Assembly: GCA_023393165.1 (NCBI GenBank)
Contig: JAEWMJ010000032.1
Coordinates: 248,001 to 312,000, forward strand
Direction: 5' to 3'
DNA length: 64,000 bases
Source: Bacillota bacterium
GTDB taxonomy: Bacteria; Bacillota; Clostridia; Christensenellales; Christensenellaceae
Part shown: piece after piece, positions 41,305-49,956 of the stretch
Layout of the letters: each line of letters opens with the position of its first letter
Numbering within the stretch: position 1 is the stretch's first letter
Notes under the pieces: model-generated
Database searches by the model: none
What the model saw: the letters and a program-made list of their open reading frames with translations, nothing else
What the model was told of the DNA's origin: nothing
Made by a program: the position numbers and the translations under genes

Positions 41305-41863
41305 CAGACAGCAGATTTTGGACCTTCTGCGCCAGCTTTTAAGCGACGAAAAATATACGCACAGCCTTGGGGTTGAAAAAACGGCGATTGAGCTCGCGCA
41401 CATTTACCACATGGATGAGAAAAAAGCAGGACTGGCCGGTCTTGTACACGACATCACCAAATGCCTGGACAATGTGGCGCTTGCAAAAGAATACGGAATC
41501 GAGAATTTCACTTCCAAGAAAACGCTTCATGCCTATACCGGCGCAATTTATATCGAGCGAAACCATATTACAAAGGACAGCGATATCATTAACGCCGTGA
41601 AATACCATACCACCGGACGCGAAGCCATGAGCACGCTGGAAAAGATCATCTATCTGGCTGATCTGATAGAACCGGGCAGGGAATATCAGGCCGTAGAAAA
41701 AATAAGGCCGGTATGCTACCGGGATCTGGACGAGGCAATGTTACTGTCCCTCAAGATGACGATCAAACTGGTTGTGAAACGCAATACGCCCATAGACCTG
41801 AATACCGTATTTGCATATAATTATTATAGCAGGATTTATACTAATCCGCAGATAAAAACGTAA
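41288..41863 (+). CDS. yqeK: Diadenosine tetraphosphate hydrolase YqeK (HD domain)
   Basis: This 191-residue HD-domain protein of the YqeK family cleaves Ap4A symmetrically, as shown for Firmicute members. HSLGVEKTAIELA supplies the first His, LVHDITKC the HD pair, and IYLADLIEPGREY a later Asp. The gene overlaps nadD by 17 bases and is followed by rsfS, the usual Firmicute order. The context implies growth or stress control of the nucleotide pool. Confidence 0.93.
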   Translation: MDYTDNRQQILDLLRQLLSDEKYTHSLGVEKTAIELAHIYHMDEKKAGLAGLVHDITKCLDNVALAKEYGIENFTSKKTLHAYTGAIYIERNHITKDSDIINAVKYHTTGREAMSTLEKIIYLADLIEPGREYQAVEKIRPVCYRDLDEAMLLSLKMTIKLVVKRNTPIDLNTVFAYNYYSRIYTNPQIKT

Positions 41864-41921
41864 CGTTTTTAATCGCGGAATAGTATTATAACGAACAAAA
41901 AAAGACTGTGGAGGAGAACGA

Positions 41922-42269
41922 ATGGAAATATCCGAAAAAGCAAGAAAAATAGCTGAATTTTTAAGCAATAAAAAAGCCCAGGACATCCTTATTATCCACG
42001 TTTCCGATAAAACGATCATTTCGGATTACTTTGTAGTGGCATCCGCAGGTTCTTCCACCCACGTCAGTACGCTGGCGGAAGAAGTTGAGTTTAAAATGGG
42101 GCAATTGGGCATGTTTCCCCTGCGTATGGAAGGCGTACGGGAAGGCAGATGGGTGGTCATCGATTACGGCGACGTACTCGTTCATATCTTCCATAACGAG
42201 GAACGCGAATTCTACCAGCTGGAACGCCTTTGGGCCGATGATAAGAACTGTATAAAATTTGAGGAATAA
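41922..42269 (+). CDS. rsfS: Ribosome silencing factor RsfS
   Basis: RsfS binds ribosomal protein uL14 and blocks subunit joining when nutrients are short. The 115-residue product has the family's pattern: DILIIHVSDKTIISDYFVVASA (in parts, about 24-45), then GRWVVIDYGDVLVHIFHNEEREFYQLERLW, with the conserved W-x-x-x-DYGD-x-x-VH-x-F core. GGAGG lies upstream of ATG 41922. It is the last gene of the nadD-yqeK-rsfS block and is followed by a terminator. Confidence 0.95.
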   Translation: MEISEKARKIAEFLSNKKAQDILIIHVSDKTIISDYFVVASAGSSTHVSTLAEEVEFKMGQLGMFPLRMEGVREGRWVVIDYGDVLVHIFHNEEREFYQLERLWADDKNCIKFEE

Positions 42270-42275
42270 TATTTA

Positions 42276-42305
42276 AAAAATCCGGCTGACGACGCCGGAT
42301 TTTTA
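42276..42305 (+). terminator. Terminator of the nadD-yqeK-rsfS unit
   Basis: ATCCGGC (42280-42286) pairs with GCCGGAT (42294-42300), preceded by an A-run and followed by T-run TTTTTATT. It also serves the convergent dacA-type gene. Confidence 0.8.
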
Positions 42306-42329
42306 TTATATTTGATATTTTATAAAGCT

Positions 42330-43793
42330 TTATCTGAACCTGCCTCTATAGCGCGGTCTCCGGCGCATAATAGGCCTGTGATAATAATATTTGGCAGCGG
42401 GCATTTTTTTCCCCCGGATCCGCCGGCGGTTTACCATTGCGGTCCTGACCAACAGTAATACGATGATCCCGGCGGGTATCAGCAGCCACCACAGTACAGC
42501 CGAGTTCTTTTGGATCTCGCTGATCACATCCGTTTTAGCCCAATATTCAAAAGGCGATTCTCCCAGCGCCTTGCTTTGGGTTTTTTCGTCCCCAAACTGG
42601 TAAACGTCCCTGCTTGCAACCAGCCTGGCGGTTCCGATGACCGTGCCGTCCTCCAGCGTGAAATCCACCGTGCCGAACTCGTCCCCCGTTTTTACAGGCG
42701 CAGTCAGGTCTCGGGTCAAATTCAGATTGGTCCCCAGCTGCAGGGTGCCCGCCTTTACGGCTTCAGCCTGAGATTTGGTGAGCATGACTTTCTCTCCACC
42801 CTCAACGGGCTGTGCGGTCAGTTTGAGCTGTCCGGCGTCCGGATCATTTTCCGCAGGATTTGTGATTGTTTGTGTCACCGAATAGTTGGATGTAAAATCC
42901 GACGCGGACACGTTTTCATAATTTTCAAAACCGTATTCGAAAAGCCCTTTTGCTATACTCCAGCGGTTGTTATACTCTTCGGAGGTGTCATTGTAAATAA
43001 GCGCGATCAGGGACAGGTCTCCCTTTGTTGCAGAAGCAACCAGGCAGCCGCCTGCCTGCGGGGTAAGCCCGGTTTTCATTCCGTCGGCGTACTCGTAATA
43101 AAAAACTCCGTCTTCCGGATGCTCTGGATCGGTATAAATCAGTTTGTTGGTATTTTTCAGCTGTCGTGTTTCGGTAACCTTGTCGGTAGGCTGCACCGTA
43201 TAGGTTTTTGTATCGGCTATCTGCATGATTTCATTGTTTTGATATACAGCCATTGCAAGCTTTTTCATGTCGGCGCCCGTGGTGTAATGGTTATCGTCAT
43301 GAACGCCGTGCGGATTTGTAAAATGCGTACCCGTCATGCCCAGTTCCTGCGCTTTTTGATTCATCTGGGTGGCAAAAGCGCTGATGCCGCCCGCAAGATG
43401 CACTGCCATTGCAGCAGCCGCATCATTGCCTGACACCAACATCATCCCGTATAAAAGATCACGTGCAGAGATCGTCTCCCCTGCTTTTAATTTCATCAAA
43501 CTGGATTCTTCACCGAATGCGGTAACTTCCTCGCCCACCTTCACCTGGTCGTCCAGCTTTCCGCTTTCGGCAGCGAGAAGCGCAGTCATCAATTTGGTTG
43601 TGCTTGCGGGATATATTTTTTCATCCGCATTTTTTGAATAGATATCCTGCCCTGTTTTGGCATTGAAAAGCATGACGGTTCCGGCGTCCGCCTTTGAATC
43701 GTCAAACGGCTGGATCGGTGTTACTTGAGCGAATGCTGTTACCGGTATTATAAAAACAAGAATTACAACAATCAATGCAACAACTTTTTTCAA
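42330..43793 (-). CDS. D-alanyl-D-alanine carboxypeptidase (PBP5/DacF type)
   Basis: This 487-residue S11-family enzyme removes the terminal D-Ala of peptidoglycan stem peptides. It has a signal peptide (KKVVALIVVILVFIIPVTAFAQ), active-site motifs STTK (in YPASTTKLM), SGN (in LVSGNDAAAA) and KTG (in DGMKTGLTP), a C-terminal PBP5-like domain (about 310-400) and a final membrane helix (about 445-465) ending in a basic tail. The start is TTG 43793, with GAGGGGTG upstream; an in-frame ATG further upstream (43952) would be far from the signal peptide and overlaps the next gene. Nearest named relatives are DacA and DacF; I cannot choose. Confidence 0.92.
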   Translation of the reverse strand: MKKVVALIVVILVFIIPVTAFAQVTPIQPFDDSKADAGTVMLFNAKTGQDIYSKNADEKIYPASTTKLMTALLAAESGKLDDQVKVGEEVTAFGEESSLMKLKAGETISARDLLYGMMLVSGNDAAAAMAVHLAGGISAFATQMNQKAQELGMTGTHFTNPHGVHDDNHYTTGADMKKLAMAVYQNNEIMQIADTKTYTVQPTDKVTETRQLKNTNKLIYTDPEHPEDGVFYYEYADGMKTGLTPQAGGCLVASATKGDLSLIALIYNDTSEEYNNRWSIAKGLFEYGFENYENVSASDFTSNYSVTQTITNPAENDPDAGQLKLTAQPVEGGEKVMLTKSQAEAVKAGTLQLGTNLNLTRDLTAPVKTGDEFGTVDFTLEDGTVIGTARLVASRDVYQFGDEKTQSKALGESPFEYWAKTDVISEIQKNSAVLWWLLIPAGIIVLLLVRTAMVNRRRIRGKKMPAAKYYYHRPIMRRRPRYRGRFR

Positions 43794-43890
43794 ATAATCA
43801 CCCCTCGTATGAACAAATTTTCCGTAGTTAGACAACATTATATAATAAACAGAATAATTTGTACATACAATATAAACATTTTTGTAAAAT

Positions 43891-44814
43891 TCAAGCGAAA
43901 TCCGCGAGCGTAGGGATGATATATTTGGCATTGTCCCAGACAAGCATATCAAAGTCTTTCATGGGATGCGGAATGAATCCACCGGTATCCGGACCGATCC
44001 GTACCAAGAGGCACGGCCTTAAATACCGTTCGCGGAACCAGTTTTCAAAACCCGCCGCATAACCTCCGGGGTCCATGGACGGCGGCATGACCTTGTAACC
44101 GCTTACTTCCGCCACCGCCCGGGCGATCCCTTCGGCATCCGGGATCTTGCCCGCGCTGTTCCTGTCGGCCCATATGATCTCCTCCCCTTTTGCATGGAAC
44201 GATACGGCCGCATGGAACCCTTCCTGATCACAAAGGCGCATCAGCGCAAGCACTTCGCTTTCTTTGCCGGGCGCCGCCCCTTTGTAAAGTTCGGATGCGG
44301 GCCGGTCGACCAGCGTGCTTTTCTGTTCAAACAGGCATGGGTAGCTCCTGTTCAGATCCACGCCGTTCGCATTGGCCTTCCATGTTTCATAGGACGGTCC
44401 TATCAGACGCATTTTTTCGATCCTTTCGGGATACTGCGCGGCTCCCGGTCCGAATATGCTGATGTTGACCCCGTCAGGGTTCAGCATGGGAACGAAATAC
44501 AGTTTTTTGTCCTTCAATATCCTGCCCGTATCCATCCCCTGCAAAACATAGTTTTCGTTCCCAAAACCGCATAAGAGCTCGACAGACCGCATCAGATACG
44601 CCGATGTAATATAATCCCGTCCGTGGTGAGCCCCAACCAGCAGTATTTTTTTGGCTCCGTCCCCAAGCGTGATCATGGGAATTTCCCTGCCCTCAAAAGT
44701 AGTGCCGATGATTGAAACAGTGATTGAATCAAACTTTTTCTGCAGTTTTTGCAAATCTTTTACCACCCGTTCAAAATCATATTTCACGGTTGGGGTTACG
44801 ATCCTGTTTTGCAT
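43891..44814 (-). CDS. M14-family zinc carboxypeptidase-like protein with altered catalytic residues
   Basis: This 307-residue protein has the M14 fold of gamma-D-glutamyl-diamino-acid peptidases: VGAHHGRDYITS at the zinc site (about 72-83), NPDGV and NANGVDLNRSYP, and SFHAKGEEIIWAD supplying the third zinc His. Two changes stand out. The usual HxxE is HxxD (HGRD). The strand that should carry the catalytic Glu reads CLLVRIGPDTGG, with Arg where active members have Glu (C-x-x-x-E-(L/I/V)-G). It has no signal peptide. It is either a pseudoenzyme or a divergent activity. ATG 44814 has AAGGAG upstream. Confidence 0.8.
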   Translation of the reverse strand: MQNRIVTPTVKYDFERVVKDLQKLQKKFDSITVSIIGTTFEGREIPMITLGDGAKKILLVGAHHGRDYITSAYLMRSVELLCGFGNENYVLQGMDTGRILKDKKLYFVPMLNPDGVNISIFGPGAAQYPERIEKMRLIGPSYETWKANANGVDLNRSYPCLFEQKSTLVDRPASELYKGAAPGKESEVLALMRLCDQEGFHAAVSFHAKGEEIIWADRNSAGKIPDAEGIARAVAEVSGYKVMPPSMDPGGYAAGFENWFRERYLRPCLLVRIGPDTGGFIPHPMKDFDMLVWDNAKYIIPTLADFA

Positions 44815-44978
44815 TTTCGATTCTCCTTGCAAAAAGGTTGCGCACATTTCCGCTCTAAGACCGCCTGTTTCATGGGACCTGTGTGCCTATTTATATGCCT
44901 TTCATCCAAAAAATTATTCTTGAAATATGCCGTCTCAATTGCAATAATAAACATGACAGGATTTACAGGAGGAAAAAA

Positions 44979-46493
44979 ATGCGGATCATTACGGCTAAAG
45001 AGGCGGCACAATCAATAACAAGCGGTTCCACGGTGGTCTTTAACGGATTCATCATGGCCGCGGTTGCAGAAGAAATCATAATGCATATACAAAAAGAATT
45101 TTTGGAGAGAGGCGTTCCCAATAACCTTACGGTGGTCAGTTCAACAAGCGTTGGAGACGCCGGCGAACTGGGACTCAACCATCTTGCGCATAAGGGCCTG
45201 GTAAAAAGGCTGATCACAGGCCACCTGAATCTAATGCCCAAGCTGCAGAAAATGATTATTGACGGGGAAATTGAGGCGTATAACTTTCCGCAGGGCGTTA
45301 TGGGCATGCTGATGCGCGATATCGCGGCGCACCGTCCCGGGCATATCACCCGGATCGGCCTCTATACCTTTGTAGACCCACGGATAAGCGGAGGCAAACT
45401 GAATTCCGTAACCAGGGATGATTTAAACGAGATCGTAAATATAGACGGAAAAGAATATATCCGCTACAAGCCCTTCCGGGTGGATTTCGCGATACTGCGC
45501 GGCACCTACGCGGACAGGCAAGGAAATATATCCATGAGCAATGAGGCTACCTGTGTGGACGCGCTTTCCATGGCGCAGGCGTGCAGGAATTCCGGAGGGC
45601 GCGTATTTGTGCAGGTTGAAAAAATCGTGGACAAATTAAGTCCGCACGACGTCCGCATCCCCTCGGTTCTGGTGGACTGCGTCGTGCCGGTAAGCGATAT
45701 GGCCTATCACAGGCAGTCAGCCAATTTTGATTTCAGCGCGGCTTACCTGAACCAGGACGACGACGCCCAGCTCAGCAGGGCGGATATGCCCACCGGGGAG
45801 CGGTATATTATTGCCGCGCGCTCCGCCGACGAGCTGATGCCGGGCGCGATCATCAACCTTGGTATCGGCATACCCGAGGGGATCGCCCAGATTGCCGGGC
45901 AAAGAGGCCGGAGCGATTTTACGCTTACGGTAGAGGCCGGAGGGATCGGTGGCTACCCCATGGGCGGCCTTGATTTCGGCTGTACATTCAAACCCGAGGC
46001 AATCATCTACCAGCATCAGCTTTTTGAATTCTATCACGGCGGAGGTCTGGACCAGACATTCCTGGGGCTTGCCGAGGTGGACCCGCAGGGTAATATCAAC
46101 GTGAGCAAATTCGGCCCGCGCGTTGCGGGCTGCGGCGGATTTATCTGCATCACCCAGTCCACTCCCAAACTGTATTTTATCGGCACGTTTACCGCAAAAG
46201 GACTGAGTACGCATACGGAAAACGGAAAGCTTGTGATTGACCGGGAAGGCAGCGTGAAAAAGTTTAAAAAATCAATCGAGCAAATCACGTTCAGCGCGCG
46301 GTTCGCGCATGAAAGCCGCCAAAGCGCGCTTTACATCACCGAACGCTGCGTATTTGAGCTTTCGGAAAACGGCCTTATGCTTACCGAAATCGCGCCGGGC
46401 ATTGATATAGAAAAACACATACTGCCAAATATGGAGTTTGCGCCTGAAATCTCCCCCAATCTGAAAACGATGAATCCGGAGATCTTCAGGTAA
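44979..46493 (+). CDS. Acyl-CoA:acetate/3-ketoacid CoA-transferase (YdiF/Pct type)
   Basis: This 504-residue fused alpha-beta family I CoA-transferase has an N-terminal half (about 1-250) with TSGSTVVFNGF and a glycine-rich GRVFVQVEKIVD. The C-terminal half (about 290-500) has GAIINLGIGIPEGIAQIA and the catalytic Glu in LTVEAGGIGGYPMGG. Relatives activate propionate, lactate, acetate or butyrate with acetyl-CoA in fermenting clostridia. The exact acid is not deducible. Start ATG 44979 with AGGAGG upstream; an in-frame start at 44883 has no ribosome site. Divergent from the M14 gene. Confidence 0.9.
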   Translation: MRIITAKEAAQSITSGSTVVFNGFIMAAVAEEIIMHIQKEFLERGVPNNLTVVSSTSVGDAGELGLNHLAHKGLVKRLITGHLNLMPKLQKMIIDGEIEAYNFPQGVMGMLMRDIAAHRPGHITRIGLYTFVDPRISGGKLNSVTRDDLNEIVNIDGKEYIRYKPFRVDFAILRGTYADRQGNISMSNEATCVDALSMAQACRNSGGRVFVQVEKIVDKLSPHDVRIPSVLVDCVVPVSDMAYHRQSANFDFSAAYLNQDDDAQLSRADMPTGERYIIAARSADELMPGAIINLGIGIPEGIAQIAGQRGRSDFTLTVEAGGIGGYPMGGLDFGCTFKPEAIIYQHQLFEFYHGGGLDQTFLGLAEVDPQGNINVSKFGPRVAGCGGFICITQSTPKLYFIGTFTAKGLSTHTENGKLVIDREGSVKKFKKSIEQITFSARFAHESRQSALYITERCVFELSENGLMLTEIAPGIDIEKHILPNMEFAPEISPNLKTMNPEIFR

Positions 46494-46534
46494 ACTTTTT
46501 TGGCTCACAAATAACAGATTAGAGGTTGATTAAA

Positions 46535-47185
46535 ATGGGAAACTACAATGCGGTTATATTTGACATGGACGGAACGCTTTTAAACACGCTTGACGATATC
46601 GGAGACAGCGTAAATTTCATTATGGACAAATACGGATTTCCCCAAAGGACAATGGATGAAATCCGAAGTTTTGTGGGAAACGGCGTGGTCCGTCTTTTGG
46701 AGCTGTCCGTTCCGGGTGGAAAAGAAAATCCGGAGTTTGAAAACTGCCTCCGGGAATATAAGGACCATTACCGGAGCAACATGCTGAACAAAACCGCGCC
46801 ATATTCAGGGATTCTGGAACTTTTACGCGAACTGGACAAAAAAAACTGCTCTCTTGCGATCGTATCCAATAAATTCGACCGCGCAGTAAAGGATTTAAAC
46901 GAGTTGTTTTTCAAGGAGTATGTGCGGGTAGCCGTAGGCGAATCGGACGCCATCCGGAAAAAGCCCGCACCCGACAGCGTGATAGAGGCGCTCCGCGAAC
47001 TGGGCGCATCCCCCGAAAAGGCGCTTTACGTGGGAGATTCCGAGGTGGATGTGGAGACCGCCAAAAATTCCGGGCTCACAAGCGTGGGCGTTACCTGGGG
47101 ATTCCGGGGCAGGAATGTACTGACGGACGCCGGGGCGGATTATATTATAGACAGGCCCGGAGAACTGCTGAATATAATCGGCTGA
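46535..47185 (+). CDS. HAD-superfamily phosphatase (phosphoglycolate phosphatase-like)
   Basis: This 216-residue HAD subfamily IA protein has motif I VIFDMDGTLLNT (about 9-20), a helical cap, motif II AIVSNKFD, Lys motif III in IRKKPAPDSV and motif IV VGDSEVDVETAKNSG. It closely follows Gph/PpaX proteins that hydrolyse 2-phosphoglycolate or pyrophosphate, though many such proteins are broad-range. It starts at ATG 46535 with AGAGG upstream, 41 bases after the CoA-transferase, and is probably cotranscribed. Substrate not shown by sequence. Confidence 0.88.
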   Translation: MGNYNAVIFDMDGTLLNTLDDIGDSVNFIMDKYGFPQRTMDEIRSFVGNGVVRLLELSVPGGKENPEFENCLREYKDHYRSNMLNKTAPYSGILELLRELDKKNCSLAIVSNKFDRAVKDLNELFFKEYVRVAVGESDAIRKKPAPDSVIEALRELGASPEKALYVGDSEVDVETAKNSGLTSVGVTWGFRGRNVLTDAGADYIIDRPGELLNIIG

Positions 47186-47219
47186 AACCATATAAGGCCG
47201 GTTATTCCGCCGCATGGCC

Positions 47220-47825
47220 TTACCGGACCTTGTCCATCATCGTATTGACGAAGCAGCCTGTGAGAAAGGCAAGGCATTCAAATTCCAGAAACCTTGGAGC
47301 GGTTACATCCAGCATGATCTGGATTTCGGCCGGGAATTCCTCGTCCGCTTCATGAAAAATCACCTTTGCCGGAATTCTGGGAAGCAGCAAAAACAGCCAT
47401 TCATGCCTGCCGGGTACCGATCCGTTTTCACAGGTTCCTCCCAGCTTTAAGGCCGCTGCGCTGAATCTTTGGTAGTCGTTTCCGAATTCCCGGGTCAGAG
47501 GATCGTTCAGGATATCAGAAAGCCTGGAACGCCCTTCCAGCACTCCTGCCAGCCTGAAAAGAGGCACAAATGAATTCTTGGGCCGGCCGCTTCCCCGGGA
47601 AAGGACATAATACAGAAGTACGCTCAGGTTGTTCACGTCGGTACTTTGACCGTCGGCAGATTTTACGCTTTCTTTTGTGACCAGGTATTCGCGGCCAAGA
47701 AAACCGGCGCGTATGTGACCTTCCTCTGTCAGTTCGAGGCCCAGGCGCTCCGCGCTTTCCGCAAAATCACATCCGGCCAGCCGGGGTATCAGTTTTAAAT
47801 AAATTGCTTCGTAACCGCTTGGCAC
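47220..47825 (-). CDS. DUF3786 protein
   Basis: This 201-residue protein has the DUF3786 pattern: SVLLYYVLSRGSGRP mid-protein, GNDYQRFSAAALKLGG, then FPAEIQIMLDVTAPRFLEFECLAFL at the C-terminus. No catalytic motif is visible. The family occurs in anaerobic Firmicutes and methanogens, sometimes near corrinoid or iron-sulfur proteins, and is uncharacterised. It lies one base downstream of the yfbR stop, so the two form an operon. Confidence 0.8.
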   Translation of the reverse strand: MPSGYEAIYLKLIPRLAGCDFAESAERLGLELTEEGHIRAGFLGREYLVTKESVKSADGQSTDVNNLSVLLYYVLSRGSGRPKNSFVPLFRLAGVLEGRSRLSDILNDPLTREFGNDYQRFSAAALKLGGTCENGSVPGRHEWLFLLLPRIPAKVIFHEADEEFPAEIQIMLDVTAPRFLEFECLAFLTGCFVNTMMDKVR

Positions 47826-47826
47826 G

Positions 47827-48411
47827 TCAGTTCAATTCATCCAGCGTCATATCAAAGCTGGGCATGAAATGTTCCGTAAAATACTTAACTTCCTCCATCT
47901 CGGACGCAAGTTTTTCGATGTTCTTTTCTATGGTCTTGTGCGCGCGCTCGAATTCCACGTTTCCGGATTTTTTTTCTTCGATGCACTTGATATATGCGCA
48001 CAACTTGTCCGCCGCTTTCACGATGCGCTTGACTTCCGGGGCCACGTCACCGTAAATATACGGTGCGATTTCCCTTGAAATTTCCTCAGGCAGCATACCC
48101 GCAAGCGTCTGATTTGCAAACTCCTCTATCCTCTTATAAGAATTTTTGATTTCGGCGTTAAAGTACTTTATAGGCGTGGGCAGATCCCCGGTGATCACCT
48201 CGTTCGCGTCGTGATAAGCCGCAAATGCCAGCACTTCTTTTTCATTCACACTGCCGCCCAATATCCTGTTCCGGATCAGGCAGAGCGCGTGGGCGATGAC
48301 CACGACGCTATGGCTGTGCTCCTGAACGTTTTCTTCCCTCGTGTTGCGCATCAGATTCCAGCGTTTGATATTTTTTAGGCGCGACATATATGCATAAAAG
48401 TGATATTTCAT
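47827..48411 (-). CDS. yfbR: 5'-deoxynucleotidase YfbR-type HD phosphohydrolase
   Basis: YfbR dephosphorylates deoxyribonucleoside 5'-monophosphates. The 194-residue HD-domain protein has Arg in KNIKRW, first His in ENVQEHSHSVV, HD in AAYHDANEVITGDLPTPIKY and late Asp in VKAADKLCAYIK, all in the usual order for this family. The start is ATG 48411, with AAGGTG six bases upstream; a GTG three codons earlier overlaps that site. Divergent from thiT; followed by DUF3786. Confidence 0.9.
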   Translation of the reverse strand: MKYHFYAYMSRLKNIKRWNLMRNTREENVQEHSHSVVVIAHALCLIRNRILGGSVNEKEVLAFAAYHDANEVITGDLPTPIKYFNAEIKNSYKRIEEFANQTLAGMLPEEISREIAPYIYGDVAPEVKRIVKAADKLCAYIKCIEEKKSGNVEFERAHKTIEKNIEKLASEMEEVKYFTEHFMPSFDMTLDELN

Positions 48412-48474
48412 TCTCCACACCTTGACTTTTCAGAAATTTGGATTTAAGATAATCATAACACAAAACTGAATACA

Positions 48475-48549
48475 CTGCTAGGGGTGCCCAATTATGGCTG
48501 AGATAATACCCTTTTAACCTGTCACGGTAATTCATGAGCAGGGAAGCTA
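48475..48549 (+). promoter_or_regulatory. TPP riboswitch controlling thiT
   Basis: GGGGTGCCC, GGCTGAGATAATACCC and ACCTG, followed by GAGCAGGGAAGC, are the conserved THI-box segments in the right order. The middle TCACGGTAATTCAT is a variant of the usual GATAATGCC loop. The downstream gene is a thiamine transporter. A terminator follows. Confidence 0.93.
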
Positions 48550-48566
48550 TACCACAACGTATAACA

Positions 48567-48590
48567 ATCCCGCTTCAGGCGGGATTTTTG
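48567..48590 (+). terminator. Terminator of the TPP riboswitch expression platform
   Basis: ATCCCGC (48567-48573) pairs with GCGGGAT (48579-48585), followed by TTTTG. Ligand-bound TPP would favour this and stop transcription before thiT. Confidence 0.85.
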
Positions 48591-48683
48591 TTTGCGGAAA
48601 TTTTGACAATAGCAATCATAGGATTTTATTCCTTTAGCAGTTTTGGAGGATGTTTTGTAGTAAAATTTTTGGAGGATAAAAAA

Positions 48684-49259
48684 ATGAAACAAAACACAAG
48701 AAGGCTGACAGAGAGTGCGATCATGATTGCTCTGGCATCCGTTCTCTCACTCTGCATCATCTTTCAGGCGCCGTTTGGCGGATCGGTAACCCTTGCAAGC
48801 ATGGTTCCCATCATCCTGATCTCTCTGAAGCATGATGTAAGATGGGCGCTGATCACTTCCGTCGCATATGGCGCTATCCAGATGGCTCTGGGATTTTATG
48901 CACCCCCGGTGCAGAATTTTATTTCTTTTTTACTGGTGATCCTTTTGGATTATATACTGGCTTTTGGCGTACTGGGCCTCGCAGGTACATTCGGCCGCAT
49001 GTTCAAACATCCCATTATCCAGATCGTAGGCGGGAGTGCGATAGCGGTCGGCCTGCGTTTCCTGTGCCATTTTATTTCCGGTATTGTGATCTGGGGTTCA
49101 TACGCCCCCGAAGGCCAGCCCGCATGGCTTTATTCGCTCGGCTACAACGGTTTTTATATGCTGTTTGAATTGATCGTCTCCGTAGCTGTTATGCTCGTTC
49201 TTTCACGCGTTATCATTAAATTTATTTTACCGGATAACGATTTGAGAAAAGCTCGGTAG
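48684..49259 (+). CDS. thiT: Thiamine ECF transporter S-component ThiT
   Basis: This 191-residue, six-helix protein binds thiamine and works with the energising EcfAAT module. Pattern: TRRLTESAIMIALASVLSL at the start (the Ala-motif that contacts EcfT), IVPIILISLKHD-like segment (SMVPIILISLKHDVRWALITS), GLRFLCHFISGIVIWG and YNGFYMLFELIVS, including the acidic/aromatic residues that bind thiamine in ThiT. The start is ATG 48684 with TTGGAGG upstream; an in-frame ATG at 48534 lies in the riboswitch and is rejected. Confidence 0.94.
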   Translation: MKQNTRRLTESAIMIALASVLSLCIIFQAPFGGSVTLASMVPIILISLKHDVRWALITSVAYGAIQMALGFYAPPVQNFISFLLVILLDYILAFGVLGLAGTFGRMFKHPIIQIVGGSAIAVGLRFLCHFISGIVIWGSYAPEGQPAWLYSLGYNGFYMLFELIVSVAVMLVLSRVIIKFILPDNDLRKAR

Positions 49260-49336
49260 CCAAATCTTTATTTAAAAACATCATACCGGCCACACATACA
49301 TATACATGTATCAACCCACAAATGGAGGTTTGGTAT

Positions 49337-49876
49337 ATGGGCAATCAAAGAAATCTTTTTCCCGCGGTTGCAGTCACTGTATGTGTGGTTCTTTGTTTGA
49401 TTTCGGCGTTTTTTTCCCTGTATTTTTCCACCACCGACGCGCAGGGGTATGTATCCGCATTCGCGGCGGGAAATACCGATTCGGGCGTTTTTCAGCTCAA
49501 GGTGCTGGACGGCGTCACAAAAGAGCCCATCGCAAAGGCGTCCGTGGTACTGCCGCAAACAGGCAAAACCTATCTGACGGACGCTCAGGGCCAGACGGAA
49601 GAGATCCGTGTCCCCATTTTTAAAGACAATCTGTACAACGGCCTTAAAAAGCAGGACTGGGGCAACGTATGCGTGCTGGTGTATGTGGACGGATATGTGC
49701 CCTACGCGCTGTTTGATATGCAGGTGGAGTCAAATAAAAAACGAACAGGGCCGACCATCCTAATGTTCTCCGAGGGCTCCACGCAGAGCGACGATCCCTT
49801 CAACATTGTGGAAGCGCCCAACAGAGCCTGGGTAAACGCGCTGGTGGAGAAATATAAGCCCGAAGATACACCGTAG
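49337..49876 (+). CDS. Membrane-anchored hypothetical protein with a carboxypeptidase-regulatory-like domain
   Basis: This 179-residue protein has one N-terminal membrane segment (about residues 9-30) and then a beta-rich region: VFQLKVLDGVTKEPIAKASVVL followed by YLTDAQGQTEEIRVP, the pattern of CarboxypepD_reg-like folds also seen at the start of SleC-type proteins. It ends with a short acidic tail. GGAGG precedes ATG 49337. It could be a germination or spore-coat factor, but nothing in the sequence proves that. Not related to its downstream neighbour by sequence. Confidence 0.65.
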   Translation: MGNQRNLFPAVAVTVCVVLCLISAFFSLYFSTTDAQGYVSAFAAGNTDSGVFQLKVLDGVTKEPIAKASVVLPQTGKTYLTDAQGQTEEIRVPIFKDNLYNGLKKQDWGNVCVLVYVDGYVPYALFDMQVESNKKRTGPTILMFSEGSTQSDDPFNIVEAPNRAWVNALVEKYKPEDTP

Positions 49877-49956
49877 AATCATTCATTTGTATGGTGGATT
49901 TGCGGACCCGCTTATGCTATGATAGTAGCAGTAAAATTTACGACAAGGAGCAACAA

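Noticed and set aside
42510..43433. Plus-strand frame (307 codons) opposite the D,D-carboxypeptidase
   Set aside because: It is antisense to a well-supported gene with intact active-site motifs; composition is Cys/Phe-rich with no ribosome site.
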